From JAIQFL01 sp035501495 (lineage in GTDB: Bacteria > Acidobacteriota > Terriglobia > Bryobacterales > Bryobacteraceae), in assembly GCA_035501495.1 (NCBI GenBank), contig DATJWB010000120.1, forward strand, positions 1 to 64,000: a stretch of 64,000 nucleotides of DNA, read 5' to 3'. The position numbers were made by a program, and so were the translations under genes. The stretch's first letter is position 1, and each line of letters opens with the position of its first letter. A model generated the notes under the pieces. That model was not told the DNA's origin. It saw nothing but the letters and a program-made list of their open reading frames with translations, and ran no database searches. Positions 17,089 through 25,431 of the stretch are shown in pieces.

Positions 17089-17734
17089 ACGGAGCCATCG
17101 CGCGAAAGCGCTTCTTTACTTCCGGGTAGATTCCCGGCGTGGTGGCCAACTCCGCGGGAAGCTCGGCAAAGAAGAACAACTGTTTGAAACGGAGGATGTC
17201 TTCTGCCGGGTGGTCCTTCGGAAAACCCTTGGGCACCCGGGACAACTGCTCGCCCTGCATGTCGCCGAACAGGCTCTTCATGGCGCGCGCTCCAACCGTC
17301 CGGCGGAACTCTTCGGCATGCTCCGCGATGTGATGGCGGATGGTCAGCAGGGTCTGCGGCATCGTCATGTATACCCCGCCGCCGATCCCGACGTTCTTGT
17401 GTGAAACGGCGACATAGTAACCGGCCGCTCCCTCGCACGACAGGCCGCGGCGCGAAAAGCTGGCGGCGATGTGGTCCTTATACGGCGACTTGTCCTTGCT
17501 GAATCGCGTGTCGCGGTAGAAACGATAAATCGCCTTGGCGGGATCGGTGACATATTCGGGGGCGAACTCCTTCATGGACGTGTTCAGGGCCTCCACCAAC
17601 TCCCACATGGGGCGCTTGACTTTCTCCTCGAACAGCGGCTTGCGCGGCAAGAACCACTCGCGATTGTTGTTGCGTGCCAGGCCGCGGAAGAAAGTCAGGG
17701 CCTCGCTGGGGAAACCCGGAAATCCGGTGCTCAT
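17024..17734 (-). CDS. DUF2461 / TIGR02453 family protein
   Basis: 236 residues covering the whole family: FPSEALTFFRGLARNNNREW at the N-terminus, then YRDTRFSKDKSPYKDHIAAS, CEGAAGYYVAVSHKNVGIGG and the VPKGFPKDHPAEDILRFKQL segment, which are the conserved blocks of DUF2461. The family is cytoplasmic and has no established function. Distant links to DNA glycosylase/HEAT-like folds have been suggested, but nothing in this sequence proves them. A GGGAGG ribosome site lies seven bases before the ATG. It is divergent from murB with only 27 bases between the starts, and its C-terminus overlaps the convergent ATP-grasp gene by 65 bases. Confidence 0.9.
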   Translation of the reverse strand: MSTGFPGFPSEALTFFRGLARNNNREWFLPRKPLFEEKVKRPMWELVEALNTSMKEFAPEYVTDPAKAIYRFYRDTRFSKDKSPYKDHIAASFSRRGLSCEGAAGYYVAVSHKNVGIGGGVYMTMPQTLLTIRHHIAEHAEEFRRTVGARAMKSLFGDMQGEQLSRVPKGFPKDHPAEDILRFKQLFFFAELPAELATTPGIYPEVKKRFRAMAPFMEFLNAPLVQAQKRPAIPHG

Positions 17735-17748
17735 TCAAATGCCTCCCG

Positions 17749-17754
17749 TATAAT
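17749..17754 (+). promoter_or_regulatory. TATAAT -10 box directly before murB
   Basis: A perfect TATAAT ends seven bases before the murB ATG (17762), with no ribosome-binding site between them. Transcription from this box would start at or next to the ATG, which predicts a leaderless mRNA. No good -35 match is seen 16-18 bases upstream, so the promoter call is tentative. Confidence 0.4.
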
Positions 17755-17761
17755 TGAGTTA

Positions 17762-18724
17762 ATGCCGTCCCTCGAAGAGGCGCGTGCGCGCCTCGCCGGA
17801 ATTCCTAATTTAACCGTTTCCACCTGCGCTCCGCTCTCGCGGTATACGCGGTTCGGCATCGGAGGCCCCGCCGACCTGTACGCCGAAACCACCAGCGCGG
17901 AGGCCTTCGTGGCGGCGTTGGAAGCCTCGCGGGCCAGCGGAATCCCCACCATGGTGATCGGCGGAGGCACCAACCTCATCGTATCGGACCACGGGTTCCG
18001 CGGGATTGTGCTGCGTTTTCGCGCCGACCGCCTGCTGGCCGCCAATCACCGGATCATCGCGGATGCGGGCGCGGTTTTGCAGGACTTGGTGGACTTCGCC
18101 ATCGCGCGCGGCCTGAAGGGCCTGGAAACGCTCTCGGGCATTCCAGGCTCGGTCGGCGCGGCGATTTACGGCAACGCCGGCGCGTATGGCCACTCGATCT
18201 CGGAACGCGTCCGGCAGGTGCGTTTCTACGATGGGACCACGGTGCGCGTTTTCGACAACCAGGCCTGCCATTTCGAATACCGCGAGAGCCTTTTCAAGCG
18301 GCACAAGGAATGGGTGATTTTCTCGGTGGAGCTGGTGCTGGAGCCCGCCGACGCCGCCGTGCTGCGCAAAATCGCGGACGACATTCTGAGAGTCCGCAAC
18401 GAGAAGTTTCCCGTCACGATGAAGTGCGCCGGCAGCATCTTCAAGAACCTCATGCTGAAGGACCTTCCCACGGCGGTGGCCGCCGCGGTCCCGGAGTCGG
18501 CGGTGCGCGAAGGAAAGGTGCCGGCGGGGTGGTTTCTCGAGCAGGTCGGCGCCAAAGGACTCGATCGGGGGGATATTCACGTGGCCACCTACCACGCCAA
18601 CCTCATCTACAACTCGGGCGGCGGGACCGCGGCCGATCTCTGCGCCATAATCGAGGAACTCAAGTCCCGCGTGCAGGCGCGGTTCGGCATCGAACTCGAG
18701 GAAGAGGTGCAGTACGTGGGCTAA
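17762..18724 (+). CDS. murB: UDP-N-acetylenolpyruvoylglucosamine reductase
   Basis: 320 residues from the ATG at 17762; the open frame runs further upstream, but homology starts at LTVSTCAPLSRYTRFGIGGP. FAD-binding residues of MurB are visible (IPTMVIGGGTNLIVSDHGF), along with LSGIPGSVGAAIYGNAGAYG, the YRESLFK block and the catalytic serine in MKCAGSIFKN. C-terminal GWFLEQVGAKGL and the HANLIYNSGGGTA block follow. MurB reduces UDP-GlcNAc-enolpyruvate to UDP-MurNAc with NADPH, the second committed step of peptidoglycan synthesis. The residue pattern around SRYTRFGIGGP and the later YRESLFK block fit the type II (short, S. aureus-like) enzymes. It is not in a mur/fts cluster here. Confidence 0.96.
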   Translation: MPSLEEARARLAGIPNLTVSTCAPLSRYTRFGIGGPADLYAETTSAEAFVAALEASRASGIPTMVIGGGTNLIVSDHGFRGIVLRFRADRLLAANHRIIADAGAVLQDLVDFAIARGLKGLETLSGIPGSVGAAIYGNAGAYGHSISERVRQVRFYDGTTVRVFDNQACHFEYRESLFKRHKEWVIFSVELVLEPADAAVLRKIADDILRVRNEKFPVTMKCAGSIFKNLMLKDLPTAVAAAVPESAVREGKVPAGWFLEQVGAKGLDRGDIHVATYHANLIYNSGGGTAADLCAIIEELKSRVQARFGIELEEEVQYVG

Positions 18725-18796
18725 GGCGCGCTTCGCGAGCGGGTCCTGGGGCCGGGGGAGCCCCCGAAAATCCACGAAGACCTTTGCGCCGGCGGC

Positions 18797-18894
18797 GTGG
18801 CGCGGGCACTTTTGCCTGCCGCGTCCCCACTTCTGGGGACGCTGGCCGGGCGTGCACGGTGTCGCTGGCGGCGAAGGGGTTTTCGAGGCTGTCC
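18797..18894 (+). repeat. REP-like repeat, copy D, containing the ankyrin-gene start
   Basis: GTGGCGCGGGCACTTTTGCC, then the stem GTCCCCA-CTTC-TGGGGAC (18823-18840), then the shared tail GGGCGTGCACGGTGTCGCT and TTTTCGAGGCTG. Compared with the consensus stem GTCCCGA/TCGGGAC, both sides have changed together. The apparent GTG start of the ankyrin gene (18852) lies in the tail. Confidence 0.8.
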
Positions 18895-20102
18895 GGCGTT
18901 GCGCCCCGTGCCTGCTCCTCGCACTAATCTCGACACTGGCCGCCGCGGATCTTCACGACGCAGTCAAGTCGGGCGATCTCGAGCAGGTCAAAGACCTGGT
19001 TTCCCGCGGGGCGGACGTCAACCAGCGCGACAGCCTGGGGGCGACACCGCTGCACGATGCAGCCTGGAACGGGCGGCCCGAAGTCGCCGAGTGGCTGATC
19101 GAGCACGGCGCCGACGTGCAGGCGCGGCACTCCGAAGGCGGTTCCACGCCGCTGGCCTACGCGGTCATGAAGAACGACGTCGCGATGGTCAACCTGCTGC
19201 TCGCTCACGGCGCGGAGGTGAAGGCCGCCGACAAATCCGGCGCAACCGCATTGCAACTGGCTGCTGAGCGAGGTTATCAACTGCTCGTCGAAGTGCTCCT
19301 GGCCCACGGCGCCGAGGTGAATGTCCGCGACCGGGGTGGCTCCGCGGCGCTGGACGAGGCCGCCCTGCGTGGCCATGCCGGGATCGTTCGCACCCTGCTC
19401 CGGCACGGCGCGCACCTGGATGCCGAGAACCCGGAGACCGGCCGCACGCCCCTCAACGAAGCCGCCGCCAAGGGCAACACCCAGGTGGTGGAACTTCTGT
19501 TGAGCCTCGGCGCGGACCGCGAGCGCCGCGATCGCAGCGGCGCCAGCCCGCTCGAAAATGCCGTCCGGGCGGGTCATGCCGGCGCGGCCGGTTTGCTGCT
19601 GGCGGGCGGAGCCGCCGATTCCGCGGGCAATCTTCTGTTGGAGTCCGCTCTAAAGGGTCAGGCCGACCTTGCCGATATTCTCATTGCGAAGGGCGTGAAC
19701 GTAAATGCCCGGGACAAGTCCGGCGCCACCGCGCTTCACCAGGCGGCCCTGAAGGGGAACCTGGCGATGGTCAAACTGTTGTTGGACCATGGAGCGGAGG
19801 TGGACGCGCGGGATGGCGACGGCGCCACCGCGCTGATCGATGCCGTGATCGCCGGCCATGGCGATGTGGCGGCGTTGCTTCTCGATCGCGGCTCGGACAT
19901 CGAGGCGCGGGATGGGGAGTCCGGCGCGACCCCGATCTACCATGCGGCTGCATGGGGACGCACGGCGGTGGTCGAACTGCTGATTGCCCGCGGCGCCAAT
20001 TGCAATGCGAAGAGCAAGACGGGCGTTACCCCCCTGGCGGCAGCGGAGAAGAACGGCTTTCCCGATGCCGCCCGCATTCTGAAGGAACACGGCGCGAAAT
20101 AG
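18852..20102 (+). CDS. Exported ankyrin-repeat protein
   Basis: Up to 416 residues, with about eleven ankyrin repeats that fill the protein after residue 34. Each has the consensus GxTPLHxAAxxGxxxVxxxLLxxGAxVxxxD (for example GATALHQAALKGNLAMVKLL and GVTPLAAAEKNGFPDAARIL). The N-terminus contains a hydrophobic stretch CLLLALISTLAAADLHDA that reads as a signal peptide, so the repeats are probably periplasmic and mediate protein binding. The GTG at 18852 lies within REP copy D and the first 14 codons are repeat-derived. The true start may be further in, or the gene may have captured its start from the repeat. The histidine kinase gene follows after 35 bases. Confidence 0.85.
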   Translation: MHGVAGGEGVFEAVRRCAPCLLLALISTLAAADLHDAVKSGDLEQVKDLVSRGADVNQRDSLGATPLHDAAWNGRPEVAEWLIEHGADVQARHSEGGSTPLAYAVMKNDVAMVNLLLAHGAEVKAADKSGATALQLAAERGYQLLVEVLLAHGAEVNVRDRGGSAALDEAALRGHAGIVRTLLRHGAHLDAENPETGRTPLNEAAAKGNTQVVELLLSLGADRERRDRSGASPLENAVRAGHAGAAGLLLAGGAADSAGNLLLESALKGQADLADILIAKGVNVNARDKSGATALHQAALKGNLAMVKLLLDHGAEVDARDGDGATALIDAVIAGHGDVAALLLDRGSDIEARDGESGATPIYHAAAWGRTAVVELLIARGANCNAKSKTGVTPLAAAEKNGFPDAARILKEHGAK

Positions 20103-20137
20103 CGCATTTTGACCAGCAGGCCAATTCGAAGAACATC

Positions 20138-21586
20138 ATGACCGCCGCACTTTTCACTCCCGCGGCCCGCCGTCACGGCGCGTCGATGGCGCGCCGGATT
20201 CGCCCGTTCGCGGCACGTTTGGACCGCGATTTCCTGGCGCGGCTGAGGGTGCGCGCCTTCGATGACGCGAAGGTCCGGGCGCTCCTGGCAATCACTCCGG
20301 CTGCCCGCTCACGGCTCAGGACGCTCCACCAGTTTCTGGAACAGGTCGATTACCATGGCCAGCGCCTGGCCAAGCTCAACGTGCCGCCTGCTGAAGTCCG
20401 GGAGATGCTCCTGGAGTTCGGCGAATTGCTCGATCCCGTGCTGTGTGGAAAATGCCAGCCCGCTCGTGAACAGCTCCACCTGGCGACAATCCTGACGCTC
20501 GAGAACGCGTTCTATCGGGTTCGGGAGGCCGAAACCCAGGCGTTTTTCGGCCTCTATCGAGCCGAAGCCGAAGCTCGGGATCTGGACGAACTTCTCCGCC
20601 GTGTCGTCGGCATCCTGACCCGGGTATTCCATGCGCGGATCGGGCGCCTGCTGCTCCAGCCGCCCGTGGGGAAGTTGGCACAGCCCTGCTACATCGAGCA
20701 CGGCCAGGAAGAAGAGAGTCTGATCGCTGACCCGGCGATGCGGGGACATTACGCATCTTACTGGTCGCATCCTCTGGGATCGGGCGCCTTGGTGCAGTTC
20801 GGATTTCGGGTGCCTTACGTCTGGCTGCCCCGCGAACGTGTGTTGCTGGAAGCGGCGTCGGAGCGCTGCCGTGCCGTCATGGCGCGCGCCCGGCTCGAGC
20901 GGGACGTTCGCCGCCTCGAAAGTCAGACTCGCCAGGCTGAAGAAGAAGAGCGGCGGCGCATCGGGCGGGAACTTCACGATGAAGCAGGCCAGTCGCTGCT
21001 GCTGCTGCGGCTGCAGTTGGAAATGATCGGACGAGATGCGCCGGAAGCCCTGCGCCCTCGCCTCGAGGAGGTGCGCGGCGTCGCGGAGCGGACCGTGGAG
21101 GAACTGCGGAGGATTGTGGCCGCACTCAGCCCGGCGGTCCTCGAGCGCCTGGGGTTGGCCGCAGCCCTGCGGCAACTGATTGCGCGGTTCCGGAAGATGC
21201 ACACCAGCCGGATCCGTGTCGGGATCTCGGTACCTTCGGAACCTCTTCCCCTGCAGATCCAGGAGGTGATCTACCGGGTTGCTCAGGAGTGCCTGCAAAA
21301 TATCGTGAAGCATTCCCAGGCGACTCATGTAAACCTTTCGCTCCGGACTGCCGATAAGAGTATCAGGCTGAGCGTTGTGGACAACGGCGCCGGCTTCAAT
21401 GCGGGAATGGTCGGAAGGAAGCCGATGTCGTTTGGACTGGCTGGCATGCGGGAGCGCGCCGCGCTCCTCGGCGGGACGCTGACGATACGGAGCGCGCCCG
21501 GGAAGGGCACGGCTGTCGTCTTGCAGATTCCCCGAACCTCCGCACAGGTGACAGCTCATGGCAAAGATTCGTGTACTCTTGACTGA
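20138..21586 (+). CDS. NarX/DegS-type sensor histidine kinase
   Basis: 482 residues from the ATG at 20138; the open frame extends upstream into the ankyrin gene, but homology does not. There is no transmembrane helix. A helical N-terminal region (30-150) precedes a GAF-like domain (about 160-300). A short coiled coil then leads into HisKA_3 with the phosphoacceptor His in RRRIGRELHDEAGQSLLLLR. The HATPase carries the N-box VAQECLQNIVKHSQATHV, the G1 box VVDNGAGF and the G2 region SFGLAGMRERAALLGG. It should autophosphorylate and pass the phosphate to the regulator encoded next, whose start lies 29 bases before this stop. It is a soluble kinase; the signal it reads is unknown. Confidence 0.92.
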   Translation: MTAALFTPAARRHGASMARRIRPFAARLDRDFLARLRVRAFDDAKVRALLAITPAARSRLRTLHQFLEQVDYHGQRLAKLNVPPAEVREMLLEFGELLDPVLCGKCQPAREQLHLATILTLENAFYRVREAETQAFFGLYRAEAEARDLDELLRRVVGILTRVFHARIGRLLLQPPVGKLAQPCYIEHGQEEESLIADPAMRGHYASYWSHPLGSGALVQFGFRVPYVWLPRERVLLEAASERCRAVMARARLERDVRRLESQTRQAEEEERRRIGRELHDEAGQSLLLLRLQLEMIGRDAPEALRPRLEEVRGVAERTVEELRRIVAALSPAVLERLGLAAALRQLIARFRKMHTSRIRVGISVPSEPLPLQIQEVIYRVAQECLQNIVKHSQATHVNLSLRTADKSIRLSVVDNGAGFNAGMVGRKPMSFGLAGMRERAALLGGTLTIRSAPGKGTAVVLQIPRTSAQVTAHGKDSCTLD

Positions 21587-22229
21587 CGATCATGTTTTAT
21601 TCCGGCAGGGGCTGCGGACGCTGCTGTCGGTGGAGCCGGACCTCGAGGTGGTCGGCGAAGCCGGTAGTGCCTCCGAAGCGGTCTCGGCCGCGCGCCAGAC
21701 GCGCCCCGACATCGTCCTGATGGATATTGGAATGGCGGGGATGAGCAGCTTTGAGGCCACCCGCGTCATTCGCAAAGAACGGCCCGATACTCGCGTGGTG
21801 TTCCTGTCGATGTATGACGACGAAGACTATCTGGCCGAATGTGTGGATATCGGGGCCAGCGGCTACATTCTCAAAGAAAGCCCGGCCGACCAGTTGGTGA
21901 CGGCCATCCGGGAAGTGCATCGTGGCGGCAGCTATCTGAGCCCGCGCCTCCTCTCACGCCTGGTAGACGGTTTTCGCATGCAAGGGCGAGGACCGGTGCG
22001 GCAGCCCCGCTTCGGCACCTTGACCAAGCGGGAGTTGGAGATTCTCAAGATGCTGGCGGAGGGCCGCTCCGTGAAGGAGATCGCCACGGGTTTCGACCTG
22101 AGCGTGAAGACCGTCGAGGCCCATAAGTTCAACCTCATGCGAAAACTCGACATCCACAATAAGGCGCAGCTGGTGCAGTATGCGATTCAAAAGAAGGTAA
22201 TCCGCCTTCCCGAGCCGTCATTCGCCTGA
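21558..22229 (+). CDS. NarL/FixJ-family response regulator
   Basis: 223 residues: a receiver domain (1-120) with the acidic pocket VLLTDDHVLF, the phosphoacceptor Asp in DIVLMDIGMAG, and the conserved Lys in GYILKES. A LuxR-type HTH follows (155-215) with LTKRELEILKMLAEGRSVKE and the SVKTVEAHKFNLMRKLDI recognition segment. All catalytic positions are intact. It overlaps the kinase gene by 29 bases in another frame, so the pair is co-transcribed and translationally linked. It is probably a DNA-binding output regulator. The targets are unknown, and no inverted repeat stands out near the pair. Confidence 0.95.
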   Translation: MAKIRVLLTDDHVLFRQGLRTLLSVEPDLEVVGEAGSASEAVSAARQTRPDIVLMDIGMAGMSSFEATRVIRKERPDTRVVFLSMYDDEDYLAECVDIGASGYILKESPADQLVTAIREVHRGGSYLSPRLLSRLVDGFRMQGRGPVRQPRFGTLTKRELEILKMLAEGRSVKEIATGFDLSVKTVEAHKFNLMRKLDIHNKAQLVQYAIQKKVIRLPEPSFA

Positions 22230-22243
22230 AGCCGTGCGCGGCG

Positions 22244-22501
22244 CTAAAACACCCGTCTCCGCCGGAACAGGTGATAGATCGTCAAAAGGACTACCGATCC
22301 GACCACGGCCACGACGACACTGTAGAGGTTCAGACCGGTGACGCCGGGAGCCCCAAAGATGCGGAAGAGCCAACCCCCGGCAAAGGCCCCGGCAATTCCC
22401 AGCAAGATATCGAGCAGAATGCCCTCACCCCGCCGGTTGGCCAGCATACTGCCGATGAAGCCTGCCACCAACCCGAGGACAATCCACGACAAGAACGACA
22501 T
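22244..22501 (-). CDS. GlsB/YeaQ/YmgE-family small membrane protein
   Basis: 85 residues from the ATG at 22501, which has a GAGAG ribosome site just upstream; the frame stays open for 44 more codons, but the family starts at MSFLSWIVLGLVAGF. Three transmembrane helices with the conserved glycine pattern (VLGLVAGFIGSMLANRRGEG, LLGIAGAFAGGWLF) match the transglycosylase-associated protein family (YeaQ/YmgE/GlsB). The family is widespread and small, often stress-induced, with no proven activity. It is convergent with the response-regulator gene, 14 bases apart. Confidence 0.88.
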   Translation of the reverse strand: MSFLSWIVLGLVAGFIGSMLANRRGEGILLDILLGIAGAFAGGWLFRIFGAPGVTGLNLYSVVVAVVGSVVLLTIYHLFRRRRVF

Positions 22502-22677
22502 GCTCTCTCGCGATTCCAGGGAACTGGGCCGGGCATAGGCAGCAACCGCGGAAACAGGAAGCAAGGCAGCGACTAAGATGCTTGGTGACTTTCCCGACTG
22601 AATCATATCGAACCTCCCCATGACCACTTGCAAGCGCCCTGCCGTACTACCGGTTGCGTCGCCTAAAATAAGGACAG

Positions 22678-23955
22678 ATGCAGCTTATGGGCTTTGCGCG
22701 CCGCGTCGTCCGTGCGGTATCCCACACAGCCGTTCCGGCTGCCTTGCTGTTCCTGGTTTCCCGCGCAGGCGCAGCCCCGCTCCCGCGCAATTACGCGGTG
22801 GAGAGCTACGACGTAAGCATCGCACCAGACCTCGCCGCCAAACGCCTGTCGGGAGAGGATACCATTCGTTTCCACAGCCGGATCGAACGCCTCGATGCGC
22901 TGGAGTTCGATGCCGGCGATCTCACGATCGCGAGCGTGACGGACAACCAGGCGCCGCAGTGGTTCGAGCGAAAGGGCAGTCTGCTGATTGTCGTGCTCGG
23001 CAATCCTGTCCGTGCGGGCGAGCATCGCAGCGTATCGATCCGCTATCAGGCCGGCCCCGGAAAAGGTCTGCAGTTCTTCCCCGATCAGGTCTACACCTCG
23101 TCGGTTACCAGCGATTGGATGGTTTGCAACGATCGTCCCGACGAGCCGGCCACCCTGCGTCTGCGGATCCACGCTCCGAGCCTGAAGGTCGCGGCCACGG
23201 AAAATCTGGAGTCGCCGACGCCGCCATTCCTGTACGCATTCGCGGCCGGCGCGTTCGAGGAGTCCACGTCCGAGACGAGTGGCGTGAAGCTGCGGGTGCT
23301 GGGCCATGCGCCGGTTTTCGAACCGGCCATCGCGGCCATGCATTTTCTGGCGGAGCGCACCGGCCGGCCCTACCCCGGCGGCAGTTATACCCTGGTATTC
23401 GCGCACGGGACGGTGAAGCAGACGGCCGCCGGCATCACGCTCCTCCCGGAGTCGTACGCGGCCGACCTGAGTGCCCATCCTGAGAATCTATGGCTGCTCG
23501 CCGGCGAGATCGCGGAGCAATGGTATGGGGTGGGCATCCTCTGCAAGGACTGGAGCGACCTGTGGCTCAGCGAAGGCCTGGCTGCGTTCCTGGCGGACGC
23601 GTTTCTCGAGCAGCGCTTCGGAAAGCCGCGCTATGAGCAGGAAGTCGAGATCGCGCGTAAGATTTACGAGACTCTCAAGGCCGAGGGGCAGGACCGGCCG
23701 CTTTCCTTCAGCGACTGGGAAACGCCGCAGCAGGCCGGAGGCCAGGTCCCGGTTTTCAAAGGAGCCTGGTTCCTGGCCCAGCTTCGCCGCCAGATGTCCG
23801 ACGAGGCCTTCTGGCGCGGTCTGCGCCTCTACACCAGCCAGTTCTGGGGACGGTCAACGGTCAGCGTGGATTTCGAGAAGTCCATGGAAACCGCCGCCGG
23901 CAAGTTGGGTTCGAAGAATCTGGCCAAATTCTTCGAGCACTGGGTGGCCGGTTAG
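22678..23955 (+). CDS. Exported M1-peptidase-like protein without zinc ligands
   Basis: 425 residues with an AAGGA ribosome site and an N-terminal signal (TAVPAALLFLVSRAGA). The layout copies an M1 aminopeptidase: an N-terminal beta domain (35-200, starting NYAVESYDVSIAPDLAAKRL) and a thermolysin-like domain. The active site is altered. The HExxHxWxG motif reads GEIAEQWYG (276-284), so both zinc histidines are replaced by Gly276 and Glu280. Only the third ligand Glu299 remains, in DLWLSEGLAAFL. The GAMEN exopeptidase motif is absent (TAAGITLLPES at its place). It cannot be a normal zinc peptidase; it may bind peptides or act as a scaffold. The broken TPR gene follows directly. Confidence 0.85.
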   Translation: MQLMGFARRVVRAVSHTAVPAALLFLVSRAGAAPLPRNYAVESYDVSIAPDLAAKRLSGEDTIRFHSRIERLDALEFDAGDLTIASVTDNQAPQWFERKGSLLIVVLGNPVRAGEHRSVSIRYQAGPGKGLQFFPDQVYTSSVTSDWMVCNDRPDEPATLRLRIHAPSLKVAATENLESPTPPFLYAFAAGAFEESTSETSGVKLRVLGHAPVFEPAIAAMHFLAERTGRPYPGGSYTLVFAHGTVKQTAAGITLLPESYAADLSAHPENLWLLAGEIAEQWYGVGILCKDWSDLWLSEGLAAFLADAFLEQRFGKPRYEQEVEIARKIYETLKAEGQDRPLSFSDWETPQQAGGQVPVFKGAWFLAQLRRQMSDEAFWRGLRLYTSQFWGRSTVSVDFEKSMETAAGKLGSKNLAKFFEHWVAG

Positions 23956-23982
23956 CGCCGGTCGGCGAACAGGGTGCTGCCC

Positions 23983-24563
23983 ATGCGCCGTGGCGCTCTG
24001 TTGTTCCTCTCGGGCGTCGTCCCGCTCCCCGCCGCCCAAGGTGTCGCCCCCGGCGCTGATCGAGAGAGGTCACCTTCAGCGGGCCCGCACCGTGGCCCGA
24101 CAGCGGCTGCACGGCAATCCTGACGAACCCGAAACGTTGTGGCTGGTATCGAGGGCTGAAATGGCGGATGGAGTATCACCCTGCAGGCGCCCGCGCTTTT
24201 TGGCGGAGACAAGACGAAGTCGCGCGCGATTCCCGATCAGATCATGCGCGCCAACCGGTGGAAGCCTCTTTCGTCCAGGCCGAATCGGCCCGAATCGATC
24301 AGCAGACCGGGCCGCATCGAAGGGCCCTCCGCAAGACCGTGGAGGCCCGGCCAGCCAGTTACGGACGCGCACCTCCGGCTCGGAAGTTTCTGCGCCGCGC
24401 AGGACATCCGGCGATACGACGAGGCGGACACTCCCGTCCGCGACGCCGTCAGAACTGCCGCGAGCCCGGCAGTATCTTCGAAAATACCTGGGGCAGAAAC
24501 CCGAGGCGAACAGGCCCGGTCTCGCGGAGGCGTCGTGACGGCTCAGCCACCTTCAAACGGCTG
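23983..24563 (+). pseudogene. Shattered exported TPR protein gene
   Basis: Pieces of one TPR protein are scattered over the three plus-strand frames. From the ATG at 23983 comes a signal peptide, MRRGALLFLSGVVPLPAAQG. In the next frame follows ALIERGHLQRARTVARQRL and PDEPETLWLVSR, then in another frame ITLQAPALFGGDKTKSRAI, later AHLRLGSFCAAQDIRRYDEA, and finally ARQYLRKYLGQKPEANRPGL. Each piece fits a TPR helix pair, and the order is that of an intact acidobacterial TPR protein, so at least three frameshifts have occurred. Nothing else explains the gap of about 620 bases between the M1-like and VOC genes. Confidence 0.65.
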
Positions 24564-24581
24564 AAGTGACCATCGCCGAGA

Positions 24582-25427
24582 TCAATCGATCCTGCCCGGC
24601 CTCTCGACAGGCGCCGGCGGTCGGGTGGAATCTACGCCCACGAGCGTTCCATCGGGGTCGTAAAACGCGAGGGTGCCACGCGACGACGGGAGAAACGCAA
24701 TGCTGAGCGCTTTGAGCGCGCGCCGCACCCTGGCCTCCTCGAATTTGCGGACGGAGACCGTAAAGCCGAACAAGCCGGGAGACGGGGCGGTAACCAGCTC
24801 CAGAGTCGTGCCCTGCAAATCGAAGTTTCGGAGGCCGCGGGCGACGGACCCTCCGATTTCGCTCGCGAACAGACGGTAGAAGCCCGCGGCGCGATCCAGA
24901 TCGGATACCCTGAGGATCACCCGCTGGATCTCGAGAGGTTCGAAGACCGGCGTGCGGCTGCTCAACTCCTGGGGCAACTGAGGGCTTCGTCCGACGCGTT
25001 CCGGTTGGTTCCAATAGCCTGTGCCGACCAACTCCAGAAGGTTTCCGTCCGGGTCCCGGACGTAGGATTGATCGGGAAACGCGAGTGGGAGACCATGCTC
25101 CTTCACGATTGCCATCGCGGCAGCGTCGATGGCGACATGCTCCAGCCCGACGGGGACCTTGGGATCGGGCGGAGACAGAATCAGATAAGTCTTGCCGGAG
25201 CCGATCTTGAAGAAGATCGCCTTCAAATCGGGCGGCGACGGAAACGACCCTCCCTGCACCTCCGACAGCGGTCCGCCAAACAGGCTGTAGTAGAAGGCGA
25301 CCGACTTGTCGAGGTTGGCGACCCGCAGCTTGAAGTGGTCAAGGGCAAAGCTGAGTTCGGCGCCGCGAAGGCCGCGGGCGGCGCCGGAGCCCGCCAGCAG
25401 CCCAAGGATTTGACGGCGGGTGATCAT
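24582..25427 (-). CDS. Exported VOC (glyoxalase/dioxygenase) family protein, two domains
   Basis: 281 residues. MITRRQILGLLAGSGAARGL is a twin-arginine-like signal. Two vicinal-oxygen-chelate domains follow: domain 1 (27-140, FALDHFKLRVANLDKSVAFY ... SYVRDPDGNLLELVG) and domain 2 (165-268, IQRVILRVSDLDRAAGFYRL ... AFYDPDGTLVGVD). Each shows the His/Gln...Glu-type beta-alpha-beta-beta-beta pattern of glyoxalase I and extradiol dioxygenases. The exact metal ligands are less clear in domain 2. The substrate is unknown. Export of a VOC protein is unusual. The gene lies two bases downstream of the BNR gene's 3' end, on the same strand, so it follows it in a transcript read right to left. Confidence 0.8.
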   Translation of the reverse strand: MITRRQILGLLAGSGAARGLRGAELSFALDHFKLRVANLDKSVAFYYSLFGGPLSEVQGGSFPSPPDLKAIFFKIGSGKTYLILSPPDPKVPVGLEHVAIDAAAMAIVKEHGLPLAFPDQSYVRDPDGNLLELVGTGYWNQPERVGRSPQLPQELSSRTPVFEPLEIQRVILRVSDLDRAAGFYRLFASEIGGSVARGLRNFDLQGTTLELVTAPSPGLFGFTVSVRKFEEARVRRALKALSIAFLPSSRGTLAFYDPDGTLVGVDSTRPPAPVERPGRID

Positions 25428-25431
25428 GCTG

